Notes under the pieces: generated by a model
What the model was told of the DNA's origin: nothing
What the model saw: only the letters and a program-made list of their open reading frames with translations
Databases searched by the model: none
Program-made: the position numbers and the translations under genes
Shown: one piece after another, positions 27,921 through 36,697 of the stretch
Numbering within the stretch: the stretch's first letter is position 1
Layout: each line of letters begins with the position of its first letter
Assembly: GCA_017534885.1 (NCBI GenBank)
Contig: JAFXVR010000008.1
Span: 1 to 64,000 of the forward strand
Source of the DNA: Clostridia bacterium
GTDB lineage: Bacteria > Bacillota > Clostridia > Christensenellales > Aristaeellaceae
Direction of reading: 5' to 3'
DNA length: 64,000 nucleotides

Positions 27921-28672
27921 GAACCGCGACCATCAATCAGCTTGACCCCCTGGAATACGCTGGTACCGAAGCCCTGAACGCCATCTGCACCAACCTGACC
28001 TTTGCGGGCAACCACCTCAAGAAGATCGTGTTCACCTCCAGCTCCGCCTCTGAGGGCAAGAGCTACCTGGTGATGCAGATGACCATGAACCTGGCCCGCC
28101 GCGGCCATCGGGTGGTGCTGGTGGACGCCGACATGCGCCGTTCTTTCCTGGTGAAGCGCCATCAGCTGGTCACCGACGGCAAGCTGGTGGGCCTGGCTCA
28201 CTACCTGACCGGGCAGTGCTCCCTGAACGACTGCGTGTATGAGACCAACATGTACGGGGCCTGCATTATCCCGGCCGGGCGCGATGTGGCCACGCCCATG
28301 TCCCTGATCGACTCCACCTATTTCAGCGAGATGCTGGACGAGCTGGCCCGCAATTTCGACCTGGTGCTGGTGGACGCGCCGCCCATCGGCATGGTGATTG
28401 ACGCCGCGACCATCGCGGGCTACTGCGACGGCTCCGTGCTGGTGGTGGAATACAACCGCACCCGCATGCGCGAGCTGGCCAGCTGCAAAAAGCAGATGGA
28501 GCAGAGCGGCACCCCTGTGCTGGGCTGCATCCTCAACAAGGTGAAGTTCGACACGATCTCCGCCAAGAAGTATTACAACAAGGGCTATTACAAGCATTAC
28601 TCTTCCGGCTACTACAAGAAGGAAGAGGAGCAGAACACCGGCAATACCACTTCCAATCCCGTAGTGAAATAA
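27917..28672 (+). CDS. CpsD/CapB-type bacterial tyrosine kinase
   Basis: The 251-residue cytosolic kinase has a Walker A with the BY-kinase signature (SSSASEGKSYLV, about 41-52), Walker A' VLVDADMRR and Walker B LVLVDAPPIG. It ends in a tyrosine cluster (KKYYNKGYYKHYSSGYYKK) that is autophosphorylated in trans. Such kinases act with a Wzz-type adaptor to control polysaccharide polymerisation and export. The ATGA overlap with the adaptor gene indicates translational coupling. No cognate phosphatase gene is nearby, and the glycan biosynthesis genes lie about 21 kb away. Confidence 0.93.
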   Translation: MRTATINQLDPLEYAGTEALNAICTNLTFAGNHLKKIVFTSSSASEGKSYLVMQMTMNLARRGHRVVLVDADMRRSFLVKRHQLVTDGKLVGLAHYLTGQCSLNDCVYETNMYGACIIPAGRDVATPMSLIDSTYFSEMLDELARNFDLVLVDAPPIGMVIDAATIAGYCDGSVLVVEYNRTRMRELASCKKQMEQSGTPVLGCILNKVKFDTISAKKYYNKGYYKHYSSGYYKKEEEQNTGNTTSNPVVK

Positions 28673-28680
28673 GAGTTGAA

Positions 28681-28723
28681 CCCGCCTGCTTCCCCGGGGT
28701 GCTCATCCCCTGCAGGCGGGTTT
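28681..28723 (+). terminator. Terminator after the BY-kinase gene
   Basis: CCCGCCTGC (28681-28689) and GCAGGCGGG (28712-28720) form a perfect 9 bp stem followed by TTT. Confidence 0.82.
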
Positions 28724-28757
28724 CCTGTGCAGTCAGCCAGGACAAAGGAGACAGCGT

Positions 28758-29933
28758 ATGGCGACAGCGATACTGACGGCGGGGCGTGAGAAACGGGTCT
28801 GGGGAGGACATCCCTGGATCTTCCGGAGTGACATTGCGCGGGTGGAGGGCAGCTTTGAGCCCGGCGACGTGCTGAGGGTGGAATCCTCCCGCGGGCGTTT
28901 TGTGGCGATGGCCTACTACAATCCGCGCTCCCAGATCGCCCTGCGGGTGATGAGCCTGCGGGACGAGCCGGTGGACGAGGCGCTGATCCGCCGGCGCGTG
29001 CGGGAGGCGGTCGACTACCGGCGGAGCTTTGCCGACCTGCGCTCCTGCCGGCTGATTTTTGCCGAGAGCGACCGGCTGCCGGCCATGATTGTGGATTCCT
29101 TCGGCGATGTGCTGGTGATGCAGTGCCTGTCCCTGGGCATGGAGCGCTGGAAGGAAACCGTGGCGGATGAGCTGAGCGCGTTGCTGCACCCCCGCGGAAT
29201 CTATGAGCGGGACGACGTGCCTGTGCGCCAGCTGGAAGGTCTGGAGCTGAAAACCCGCCTGATGCGCGGCGAAGTGCCCGACCGGGTGGAGATGGCCGAG
29301 AACGGCGTGCGCTTTCTGGTGGACGTGAAGCAGGGCCAGAAGACGGGCTTCTTCCTGGATCAGAAGGAGAACCGGGCGGCCATCGCGCCCTTTGTGAAGG
29401 GGCAGAAGGTGCTGGACTGCTTCACCCACACGGGAAGCTTCGCCCTGCACGCGGGGCATTACGGGGCGGCGGAAGTGACCGGGGTGGACATCTCGGCCTA
29501 CGCCTGCGCTTTCGCGGAGGAGAACGCCCGCCTCAACGGCCTCGAGAGCAGTGTGCGCTTCCGGGAGGCCAACGCCTTTGACCTGCTCAGCGAGGAAAGC
29601 CGCGCCGGGGAGCGGTACGATGTCATCATCCTGGACCCGCCGGCCTTCACCAAGACCCGGGCCGCTGTGGAGAGCGCCACCCGTGGATACAAGGAAATCA
29701 ACCTGCGCGCCATGAAAATGCTGCGTCCCGGCGGCTACCTGGTCACCTGCTCCTGCTCCCAGCGCGTGCTGCCCGCGGCCTTCCTGGACATTGTGCGCAG
29801 CGCCGCGGCGGATGCCCGGGTGCAGCTCCGGCAGGTGGAATACCGCACCCAGGGCCGCGATCACCCGATCCTTCCCGCCGCGCCGGAGACCCAGTACCTG
29901 AAGTGCGGCATCTTCCAGATTTTGCCGCGGTGA
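28758..29933 (+). CDS. RlmI-type 23S rRNA cytosine-C5 methyltransferase (PUA + SAM domain)
   Basis: The 391-residue protein begins with a PUA domain (HPWIFRSDIARVEG, about residues 15-85), a short central domain and a class I SAM-dependent methyltransferase domain with VLDCFTHTGSFALHA (motif I), VTGVDIS and LDPPAFTK (motif IV), plus a late CSCSQRV segment holding Cys. This is the RlmI/RlmK-like family (COG1092), which methylates C5 of a 23S rRNA cytosine; the exact site is not provable here. AAAGGAG precedes the ATG. It is probably monocistronic. Confidence 0.9.
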   Translation: MATAILTAGREKRVWGGHPWIFRSDIARVEGSFEPGDVLRVESSRGRFVAMAYYNPRSQIALRVMSLRDEPVDEALIRRRVREAVDYRRSFADLRSCRLIFAESDRLPAMIVDSFGDVLVMQCLSLGMERWKETVADELSALLHPRGIYERDDVPVRQLEGLELKTRLMRGEVPDRVEMAENGVRFLVDVKQGQKTGFFLDQKENRAAIAPFVKGQKVLDCFTHTGSFALHAGHYGAAEVTGVDISAYACAFAEENARLNGLESSVRFREANAFDLLSEESRAGERYDVIILDPPAFTKTRAAVESATRGYKEINLRAMKMLRPGGYLVTCSCSQRVLPAAFLDIVRSAAADARVQLRQVEYRTQGRDHPILPAAPETQYLKCGIFQILPR

Positions 29934-30005
29934 TGGCTTCCAAACCATAATTCAGCCATCCAAACATCCAAAATCGGCTGTTATGTTGCAAAAAATGCTT
30001 TTAAT

Positions 30006-30060
30006 CTTGACGATTGTCAAGAATCTGCTATAATACAATTGTTCATATTGAACCGAACAA
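30006..30060 (+). promoter_or_regulatory. Promoter with overlapping palindromes before the WYL regulator
   Basis: TTGACG (30007-30012), 16 nt spacer, TATAAT (30029-30034). CTTGAC/GTCAAG (30006-30011/30016-30021) covers the -35 box, and GTTCA/TGAAC (30041-30045/30049-30053), nested with TTGTTC/GAACAA (30039-30044/30055-30060), lies just after the start. Autoregulation by the WYL protein is inferred. Confidence 0.6.
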
Positions 30061-30076
30061 ATAATGGAAAGGAAGA

Positions 30077-30994
30077 ATGGACCGTATGGCAAAAGAAAAG
30101 AAAAAGCTGCTGATCCTTGCGGTGATGGAGATCCTGCGCAAGGAGACGGACTTCACCCACACCCTGCGCCAGGCTGCGATTATCGAGCGGCTGAACCGGG
30201 ATTTCAACCTGACCTGTACCCGCAAGTCTGTGCGGCAGAATCTGGGCGACCTGCAGGACGCAGGCTACCCGGTCAAGTTCAACCACGGCTGGTATTACGA
30301 TCACGAGTTCAGCCCCGCCGAGCTGGATTACCTGCTGGACTGCGCCCTTTCCGGCGGACACATGTCCGATGAGGAGCGGAGCAGCCTGGTCAGCCGGCTG
30401 AAGGCCCTGGGCGGCGATTGCTATAAGGCTGTCGCGGACGTACAGCGCCGCCGGCCTGCTACCAGCCAGTTCCTTTCCAACACCGCCGTGCTTCGCCGCG
30501 CCATCGCTGAGGGCAAACAGGTGACCTTCCGCTACGGCGACTGGGACGTGGACAAGGAACTGCATCCGCGCAAGGCGCCCAACGGCCGCGCCAAGAACTA
30601 CCGTGTCAACCCCTATTACATCGTGGGCACCAACGGCCGCACCTATCTGATCTGCAATGTGGACAAGCATGAGGATCTCTGCCACTTCCGCGTGGATCGC
30701 ATCATGAACGCCGAGGTGGCTGCCCGCTCCGCCAAGGATATCACCTCCGTCACCGGGGAAGCCCCCGACCTGTCCGAATATCTCTGCAACCATCCCTATA
30801 TGTATTCCGGCGAGACCCAGACCTTCCGCCTCCGGGTGGATCGCTCCGCTATCAACGATGTGCTGGACTGGTTCGGCACCGACCTGGAGTTCAGCAAGGT
30901 GACCGAAACCACCGCCGAATGCGAGGTGCAGTCCGATCCTGTCTCGATGGACTTCTGGCTCCGGCGCTACGGCGAGCACGCTGTGCTGGTGTGA
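30077..30994 (+). CDS. WYL-domain transcriptional regulator
   Basis: The 305-residue protein has an N-terminal helix-turn-helix of the YafY/DeoR type (about 10-65, with TRKSVRQNLGDLQDAGYPV as the recognition part), a linker, and a C-terminal WYL domain: VTFRYGDWDVDKELHPR, the VNPYYIV strand, NGRTYLIC and FRVDRI, then the WCX-like end. WYL domains sense ligands, often nucleic-acid-derived, and regulate stress, mobile-element or defence genes. Its own promoter carries two inverted repeats. It is followed by a bidirectional terminator shared with the convergent BspA-like gene. Confidence 0.9.
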   Translation: MDRMAKEKKKLLILAVMEILRKETDFTHTLRQAAIIERLNRDFNLTCTRKSVRQNLGDLQDAGYPVKFNHGWYYDHEFSPAELDYLLDCALSGGHMSDEERSSLVSRLKALGGDCYKAVADVQRRRPATSQFLSNTAVLRRAIAEGKQVTFRYGDWDVDKELHPRKAPNGRAKNYRVNPYYIVGTNGRTYLICNVDKHEDLCHFRVDRIMNAEVAARSAKDITSVTGEAPDLSEYLCNHPYMYSGETQTFRLRVDRSAINDVLDWFGTDLEFSKVTETTAECEVQSDPVSMDFWLRRYGEHAVLV

Positions 30995-31009
30995 ACTGAT
31001 TCCGACATG

Positions 31010-31042
31010 AAAAAGGTGTGACTTCAATGCCACACCTTTTTT
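31010..31042. terminator. Bidirectional terminator between convergent genes
   Basis: AAAAAGGTGTG (31010-31020) pairs with CACACCTTTTT (31031-31041). A-run and T-run on both sides make it functional in both directions. Confidence 0.88.
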
Positions 31043-31061
31043 GCTTAGGTTTTTGTGCCGG

Positions 31062-32747
31062 TTATTCACCCGTGCTGTTGTAGTGGATGGTCGCATTCCG
31101 CAGGGGTGCGTTGCCCTCGCTGATGGCGATTTGCTCCCACTGCTCCTCAGTGCCTGCGTAGTAGACGTCCTTCAGGCTGGAGCAGTCCCTGAATGCGTTT
31201 TCACGAACTTCACGCAGTTCCACACCGATGACCAGCGACATTATTAAGTGCTGTGCAGCAAAGGCTTCCTTGCCGATCCATTTGAGGTGGACGGGGAGGG
31301 TCAGCGTGCCATAAATCTCACCATATGGGATTGAGTCTCTGCCGTATCTAAGGATCCATGCGCGATCCCCGATGAATTCGATGTATCGCCCGGAGATCGG
31401 CTCGGTATAGACAAAGCCGTTTGCAGTAACCTGGGTCAGCCCCATCATCCCATCGATGAGGTCATAGGTGCCGCCATTCAAGGTCACCGGCCAGGATTCC
31501 TGTACGTATTCTCCGATCAGATTCGTGCCGGCAAAGGCATCGGCGGCCACCTCGCAGCCTTCCGGAATGTACACGTGGCCGGTCAAACCAGCGCAGCCGC
31601 CAAAGGCGCGTGAACCGATGTATCTGACCGAAGCGGGGATGACAAGCTCGCCGGTGAGGCCTGTGCTTCCTTCGAAAGCGCGTGCGTTGATGCGCACAAG
31701 GGTGTTGGGGAGGATCAGACGTTGTCCGGAAAGAAAGCGGTTATTTGCGAAGGCACTATCACCAATGAGCGTCAAATGGCTTGGCAGGACAAAGTCTGTC
31801 TTCCAAACAGGGTAGGTCATGGCAGTTGAGTGAGGCCCGTTGAAGTACTCATGGCCTTCAAAGGCGTTGCTTCCGATGATCTGAACCGGCTTTCCGCGAA
31901 CCTCGTCGTGCATTGGAGTGCTGATCGTGATAGAGACGCCGGTCGGAATGGCCGCGTTGCTGTAATGTGTCAGTACCACGCTACCGTCAGACTGCAGGTT
32001 GTAGACGAATTCGCCCAGTGTTATCGGCCAGTCGTCAGGGTTGTCGCCCAGAAACTGCCAGCCGATGTTTTGAATATCCTGCTCCTTGGTGACATTATCT
32101 GTCACCACCACAAATACGTTGAACAGGCCGTCGTAGCCCGGGGTTGCGGCCACATCCAGCGCCAGAGAGTAGAAATAGTTGACCGGGTTGGACTGAGCGT
32201 CGTAAATGTTATAGGCAATCTGGTAGCTGCCACTGCCGCCACTGATGTCCGGCCGACGCAGGAAGATGTGTTGCCGGTCTTCGCTGATGCGGAATTCAGC
32301 CTTTTCCACCCGAAGAGGTGTGGTTTCGGGTTGGGGATCGTCCGAACCGATCAATTCGATCCATCCGATATTATCCATGACCTGTTGTCCGCTAGCATTG
32401 TCCGTCACCACAATGAAGACGTTGAACAACCCCTTGTAACCAGGGGTAGCCGCTACCCGGTCCTCCAAAGAGTAGAAGTAGTTGACCGGGTTGGACTGAG
32501 CGTCGTATATGTTGTAGGCGATGGTGTAGTCGTCTGAATGGAAGACGTAGGGTTTATCGATAAACACCGACTGATGATTCGCGCTGATCTCAAAATGGCT
32601 GATCTCCATCCGCAATTCATCCTGCTTCGCTGCGGCACCCTGGTCGATTTCCCGCATCAGCGCGTCCAGATCGACTTCCTGTGCCGGCGCGGACCAAGCG
32701 CAGCACAGCAACACGGCGGTCAACAGCAAGGCAAATAGTCTTTTCAT
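31062..32747 (-). CDS. Secreted BspA-type leucine-rich-repeat protein with two NIYD domains
   Basis: The 561-residue secreted protein has a signal peptide (MKRLFALLLTAVLLCCAWSAPA), a short conserved helix QEVDLDALMREIDQG, two copies of an unnamed ~88-residue domain (about 45-134 and 146-234; shared core IAYNIYD, NPVNYFYS, VAATPGY, GLFNVFxVVTD, NIGW) and then BspA/LRR_5 repeats (GDSAFANN, INARAFEGS, IGSRAFGGC, WIGKEAFAA). The start at 32747 is chosen because AAAGGAGA lies just upstream and the signal peptide begins there; the frame is open further. Surface adhesion or ligand binding is inferred from BspA relatives. A paralogue lies at 40.7 kb on the other strand. Confidence 0.8.
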   Translation of the reverse strand: MKRLFALLLTAVLLCCAWSAPAQEVDLDALMREIDQGAAAKQDELRMEISHFEISANHQSVFIDKPYVFHSDDYTIAYNIYDAQSNPVNYFYSLEDRVAATPGYKGLFNVFIVVTDNASGQQVMDNIGWIELIGSDDPQPETTPLRVEKAEFRISEDRQHIFLRRPDISGGSGSYQIAYNIYDAQSNPVNYFYSLALDVAATPGYDGLFNVFVVVTDNVTKEQDIQNIGWQFLGDNPDDWPITLGEFVYNLQSDGSVVLTHYSNAAIPTGVSITISTPMHDEVRGKPVQIIGSNAFEGHEYFNGPHSTAMTYPVWKTDFVLPSHLTLIGDSAFANNRFLSGQRLILPNTLVRINARAFEGSTGLTGELVIPASVRYIGSRAFGGCAGLTGHVYIPEGCEVAADAFAGTNLIGEYVQESWPVTLNGGTYDLIDGMMGLTQVTANGFVYTEPISGRYIEFIGDRAWILRYGRDSIPYGEIYGTLTLPVHLKWIGKEAFAAQHLIMSLVIGVELREVRENAFRDCSSLKDVYYAGTEEQWEQIAISEGNAPLRNATIHYNSTGE

Positions 32748-32857
32748 CGTTTTCTCCTTTCCGTTGTTCCGATTTTTCTGTTTCAACAGTGCTGAAGCAG
32801 GAAAGCACAGGTATCCATGCGAGAGCATCCATCCGGGTCTGTCACCCGCGCCGCCGC

Positions 32858-33721
32858 TCAGAACACGCCCTTGGTCATGGTGATGTACCAGTCCTCGCCG
32901 TCGGTCTCCATGAAGATGGAGCCGGTGGAGTTGTACAGGTACTGAATCTTGTGGCGCTTCAGCTGGTTCATGACCTTCTCTGTGGTGCTCATGCGGCTGG
33001 TCACGAAGGCGAACTCGGGATCCACCATCTTCAGGAAGTCTTCGACCATGATCATCAGGCCGTGGTGGGGCACCTTCAGGATGTCCGCGTGGAGCTGCTC
33101 AGAGGTAAAATTGTCGATGAAGTGGTGGGAAGCCGCGCCGGTCATGTCGCCGGTCAGCAGCACCGTGGCGTTTTTCCACCGGATGTGGCAGATGGAGGAC
33201 TGGGCGTTGGGATCGCGGCCGGTGGGGTCATACCAGAACTGCAGGTGCGCTCCGCCGAAGTCCATCTGCTCGCCGTATTCCAGCTGGCGGTAGGGGATGC
33301 CGGCCTCCTCCAGGGCGGTCATGAGCTTGACCTGCCACTCCGCCTTGTACTCCGGCGGGAAGGTGGAGATGGTCTCGTCCATGGTCAGTCCCTTGTGGAT
33401 CATGCGGATGGTGGCCTCGGTGTGGTCATCATGCGGATGGGAATTGTAGAAAACGTCCACATGGTTGTCCAGACCGCGCTCGTTGATGGCCGCCTGCACC
33501 TTGTCCGCCCACTTGCCCGTGCCGCCGTCGATCAGCATGGTTTTGCCGCCCACCTCCAGCAGCAGGGCGTCGTTGAGGACGGTGCCCAGACAGGTGAGCT
33601 TCAGCAGCTCCCGCTCCTCCCAGTCGGCGGGCTTGGGCTTGTTGACATACACGTCCGCGGCGGCGGCGCCGGCGGTCAGCAGAAGGCAGAGGACGGTCAG
33701 CAGGCAGATGATGCGCTTCAT
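32858..33721 (-). CDS. Secreted metallo-beta-lactamase-fold hydrolase (ComEC-type MBL)
   Basis: The 287-residue protein has a signal peptide (MKRIICLLTVLCLLLTAGAAAA) and an MBL domain with the metal motif SHPHDDH (HxHxDH), TGDM as the bridging Asp and KVPHHG as the later His. It resembles the stand-alone exported MBL domains related to ComEC/Rec2, some of which are nucleases or phosphodiesterases. The ATG overlaps the TatD stop (ATGA), so the two are translationally coupled. It is the distal gene of the minus-strand operon from 37.6 kb. Confidence 0.85.
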   Translation of the reverse strand: MKRIICLLTVLCLLLTAGAAAADVYVNKPKPADWEERELLKLTCLGTVLNDALLLEVGGKTMLIDGGTGKWADKVQAAINERGLDNHVDVFYNSHPHDDHTEATIRMIHKGLTMDETISTFPPEYKAEWQVKLMTALEEAGIPYRQLEYGEQMDFGGAHLQFWYDPTGRDPNAQSSICHIRWKNATVLLTGDMTGAASHHFIDNFTSEQLHADILKVPHHGLMIMVEDFLKMVDPEFAFVTSRMSTTEKVMNQLKRHKIQYLYNSTGSIFMETDGEDWYITMTKGVF

Positions 33722-34521
33722 TCTGGCAGCTCCATTTCGGTATCGGTGGGGTTCAGTCTGAAGAATCGCTCGGTGTTGGCCCGGGCGGCCCGGATCAGGA
33801 CGTCCTCTTCGACGCCCATGCACGCGGCCAGTCCGCTGGCCACATAGCGGATGTTTTCCGGGACGTTGACACGGCTCAGACCGCGGACGCGAGGGGTGAG
33901 GTAGGGGGCATCCGTCTCCAGCATCAGCCGGTCCAGGGGCAGGCTTTTGACCGCCTCCCGCAGGTCTCCGGCCCGGCGGTCGTCACAGATCCAGCCGGTG
34001 ATGCCGATGTGGAAGCCCATGTCCAGATAGGTCTCGATGGTTGCACGGTCGCCGGTGAAGCAGTGCACCACCGCCCTCCGGCACAAGTTCGGGTGGGAGC
34101 GGAAAACCGCGGTGAAATCAGCGGCGGCCTCGCGCTCGTGGAGAAAGAGGGGCTTGCCCGTCTCCTCAGCGATGGCGAGATGCTCCTCCAGGCAGCGCAG
34201 CTGGTTCTCCCGCGTGGAGAACATGCGGTTCCAGTCCAGGCCGCACTCGCCCACAGCGACAATGGCCGGATTCTCCCGCAGCATGCGCCGGATGGCCGCG
34301 AAATCCTCCGCGCTGGCCCGGTCGGCGTTGTGGGGATGAATGCCGGCGGTGCCCCAGACGCCCGGATGGGTGCGCGTCCATTCGTCCACCAGGGCGTTCT
34401 CCCGGGCGTCTGAGCCGGTCAGGATGCACCGAACCCCTGCCGCCTCCGCCCCGCGCATGATGGCGTCAGGGTCGGGAAACTGGCGGCAGAACAGGTTCAG
34501 GCCAATGTCATAATACTTCAT
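33718..34521 (-). CDS. TatD-family metal-dependent hydrolase
   Basis: The 267-residue TIM-barrel protein belongs to the TatD deoxyribonuclease family. The N-terminal metal site is DIGLNL rather than HxH, as in E. coli TatD itself; other ligands are GECGLDW (Glu), FLHERE (His), VVHCFTG (His) and LETDAPYL (Asp). Members act as 3'-5' DNases or remove D-amino acids in quality control. It lies between galM and the MBL gene with very short spacing and overlaps the latter by 4 nt. Confidence 0.9.
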   Translation of the reverse strand: MKYYDIGLNLFCRQFPDPDAIMRGAEAAGVRCILTGSDARENALVDEWTRTHPGVWGTAGIHPHNADRASAEDFAAIRRMLRENPAIVAVGECGLDWNRMFSTRENQLRCLEEHLAIAEETGKPLFLHEREAAADFTAVFRSHPNLCRRAVVHCFTGDRATIETYLDMGFHIGITGWICDDRRAGDLREAVKSLPLDRLMLETDAPYLTPRVRGLSRVNVPENIRYVASGLAACMGVEEDVLIRAARANTERFFRLNPTDTEMELPE

Positions 34522-34529
34522 CAGCGCCC

Positions 34530-35594
34530 TTACTCGTCCACCCGGAAGGCATAGATCGTGGTGGTGTCATACTTCTCGCCGGGGCGGAGCACGGTGGTGC
34601 CGGGGAACTGGGGATTGTTGGGATCGTCCGGGCAGTGCTGGGTTTCCAGGCAGAATCCGGAATACTTGCCATAGTGCGCGCCGCCCTTGCCGCCGCTGAT
34701 GTTGGTGGTGCAGGCGGTGTAGAGCTGCATGGCGGGCTGGTCGGTGATGACCTCCATGGAGCGGCCGCTCTCCTCGTGGTACACGCAGGCGGCCAGGCCC
34801 ATGGCGAGACCCTTGGTCAGCACAAAGTTGTGGTCATAGCCGCCGGCGGGCTGCATCTGCGGGCATTCAGCCATCATGTCCAGACCGTCGCCCAGCAGCA
34901 GGCCGTCGCGCATATCGAAGGGCGTCTGGCTCACGGGCATGTAGGTGCCCAGCGGGATCAGCCCTTCGTCCACAGGGGTGATGACGTCCGCGTCGATGTA
35001 CACTTCGTGGTCGCGGACGGTGCCGTGGTCGTGGCCGGCCAGGTTGAAGTAGGTGTGGTTGGTCAGGTTGCACAGAGTGGCCTTGTCGGTGGTGGCCTCG
35101 TAGCGGATGGCCAGGTTGCAGTCGTCATCCCAGGAATAGGTGACGGTCACATCCAGGTTGCCGGGATAGTTTTCCTCGCCGTCGGGGCTCAGGTAGCGGA
35201 AGGCCACATAGTCCACATGGGCGGTCTCCCGGGGAGCGGCTTCCCAGAGCTTGGTGGAGAAGTTGCCGGGGCCGCCGTGCAGGTGATTCTTGCCGTTGTT
35301 CAGGGCAAGCTGATAGGTCACGCCGTCCAGGGTGAAGCGGCCGGCGGCGATCCGGTTGCCGTAGCGGCCCACGGTGTCACCCATGGAGCCGTGATGGCCC
35401 ATGTAGGGTTCCAGGGTGTCGAAGCCCAGGGCCACGTCCGCCAGCTGGCCTTCCCTGTCCGGAACGATGATGGACAGCAGGATCGCCCCGAAGTCGGTCA
35501 CGGAAACCGACGCGCCGGACGCGTTGGTCATGGTGTAGCGCCGCACTTCGCGGCCGTCTTTGGTCTGCCCGAAGGGAGTCACCTTGATGGACAT
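34530..35594 (-). CDS. galM: Aldose 1-epimerase (galactose mutarotase)
   Basis: The 354-residue beta-sandwich enzyme interconverts alpha and beta anomers of hexoses. Diagnostic segments are VSVTDFGAILLSI, GRYGNRIAAGRFTL, NGKNHLHGG (substrate His), NLTNHTYFNLAGH (catalytic His) and the late FCLETQHCPDDPNNP containing the catalytic Glu. AAGGAGG precedes the ATG at 35594. It sits in an operon with a glycosyltransferase and a sugar nucleotidyltransferase, which fits carbohydrate metabolism. Confidence 0.95.
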   Translation of the reverse strand: MSIKVTPFGQTKDGREVRRYTMTNASGASVSVTDFGAILLSIIVPDREGQLADVALGFDTLEPYMGHHGSMGDTVGRYGNRIAAGRFTLDGVTYQLALNNGKNHLHGGPGNFSTKLWEAAPRETAHVDYVAFRYLSPDGEENYPGNLDVTVTYSWDDDCNLAIRYEATTDKATLCNLTNHTYFNLAGHDHGTVRDHEVYIDADVITPVDEGLIPLGTYMPVSQTPFDMRDGLLLGDGLDMMAECPQMQPAGGYDHNFVLTKGLAMGLAACVYHEESGRSMEVITDQPAMQLYTACTTNISGGKGGAHYGKYSGFCLETQHCPDDPNNPQFPGTTVLRPGEKYDTTTIYAFRVDE

Positions 35595-35647
35595 ACTGTT
35601 GCCTCCTTATGATGTAAATTTTTGCTGACGGATGGTGATGGGGGAGA

Positions 35648-36640
35648 TCAGACCCTGTCCGCGGGCGCGGGGGAGTCGGCCTCTTCCTGCATCCCCTCCG
35701 TGCGATCGGACACGATATAGCGCGGGCGTGCCTTGACCTCCAGATAGATTTTGCCGATGTACTCGCCGATGACCCCCAGGAACAGGGCCTGCATGCCGCC
35801 GATAAAGCACACGATGCAGGCGGTGGAGGCCCAGCCGGCCACAGCAGTGCCGGTGAAGTGGGCGATGAGCGCCCAGAGGATGCCGATCAGGGAGAGGACG
35901 GAGATGATCAGCCCGAAGCCTGTGATCAGCCGGATGGGCTTCACGGACAGGCTGGTGATGCCGTTGAAGGCCAGACCCAGCATCTTGGCCAGGGGATAAT
36001 GGCTCTCGCCGGCCAGGCGCTCGTGCCGCTCATAGTACACACACGTGCTCTTGAAGCCCACCAGCGGCACCAGACCGCGCAGGTAGAGGTTGACCTCCTT
36101 GAACTTCGCGAACTCCCGCAGCGCCCGGGCGGACATCAGGCGGTAATCCGCGTGGTTGTACACCACCTCAGCCCCCATGGCGTTGAGCAGCTTGTAGAAG
36201 CCCTGAGCCGTGGCCCGCTTCATAAAGGTGTCGGTCTCCCGGCTGGAGCGCACGCCGTACACGATGTCGCAGCCCCCCAGGTAGGCGTCCACCATCTCGT
36301 CCATGGCGTTCATGTCATCCTGACCGTCACAGTCGATGCTGATGGTGATGTCGCAGCGGTTCATGGCCTCCATCAGGCCGCAGAGTACCGCGTTCTGATG
36401 GCCGCGGTTGCGGCTCTGGGCCAGGCCCTGAAAGTGCTCGTCCTGGCGGCTCAGCTCGGTGATGATCTCCCAGGTGCGGTCGCGGCTGCCGTCGTTCACA
36501 AAGAGCACGCGGCTTTCCTCGGCAATCTTGCCGGCTTCGGTCAGCTGGCGCAGCTTGTCACGGAACATCCCGCTGGTGACGGGCAGCACTTCCTCTTCAT
36601 TATAGCAGGGAACCACGATATACAGGATTGGCGCGGACAT
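35648..36640 (-). CDS. GtrB/DPM1-like membrane glycosyltransferase (GT2)
   Basis: The 330-residue protein has a GT-A domain (IVVPCYNEEEVLP, LFVNDGSRDRTWEII, IDCDGQDD, VVYNHADYRLM) and two C-terminal membrane helices (about 235-260 and 270-295). Such enzymes move a sugar from UDP- or GDP-sugar to undecaprenyl or dolichyl phosphate at the membrane for later transfer across it. The QxD-type DGQDD motif marks the catalytic metal site. GGAGG precedes the start. It is the second gene of the minus-strand operon. Confidence 0.92.
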   Translation of the reverse strand: MSAPILYIVVPCYNEEEVLPVTSGMFRDKLRQLTEAGKIAEESRVLFVNDGSRDRTWEIITELSRQDEHFQGLAQSRNRGHQNAVLCGLMEAMNRCDITISIDCDGQDDMNAMDEMVDAYLGGCDIVYGVRSSRETDTFMKRATAQGFYKLLNAMGAEVVYNHADYRLMSARALREFAKFKEVNLYLRGLVPLVGFKSTCVYYERHERLAGESHYPLAKMLGLAFNGITSLSVKPIRLITGFGLIISVLSLIGILWALIAHFTGTAVAGWASTACIVCFIGGMQALFLGVIGEYIGKIYLEVKARPRYIVSDRTEGMQEEADSPAPADRV

Positions 36641-36697
36641 GTCATCTACCTCCTCGTCACGGGTATTGTTGGGGCTGATGCGCGGCTTTGCGCCGGT

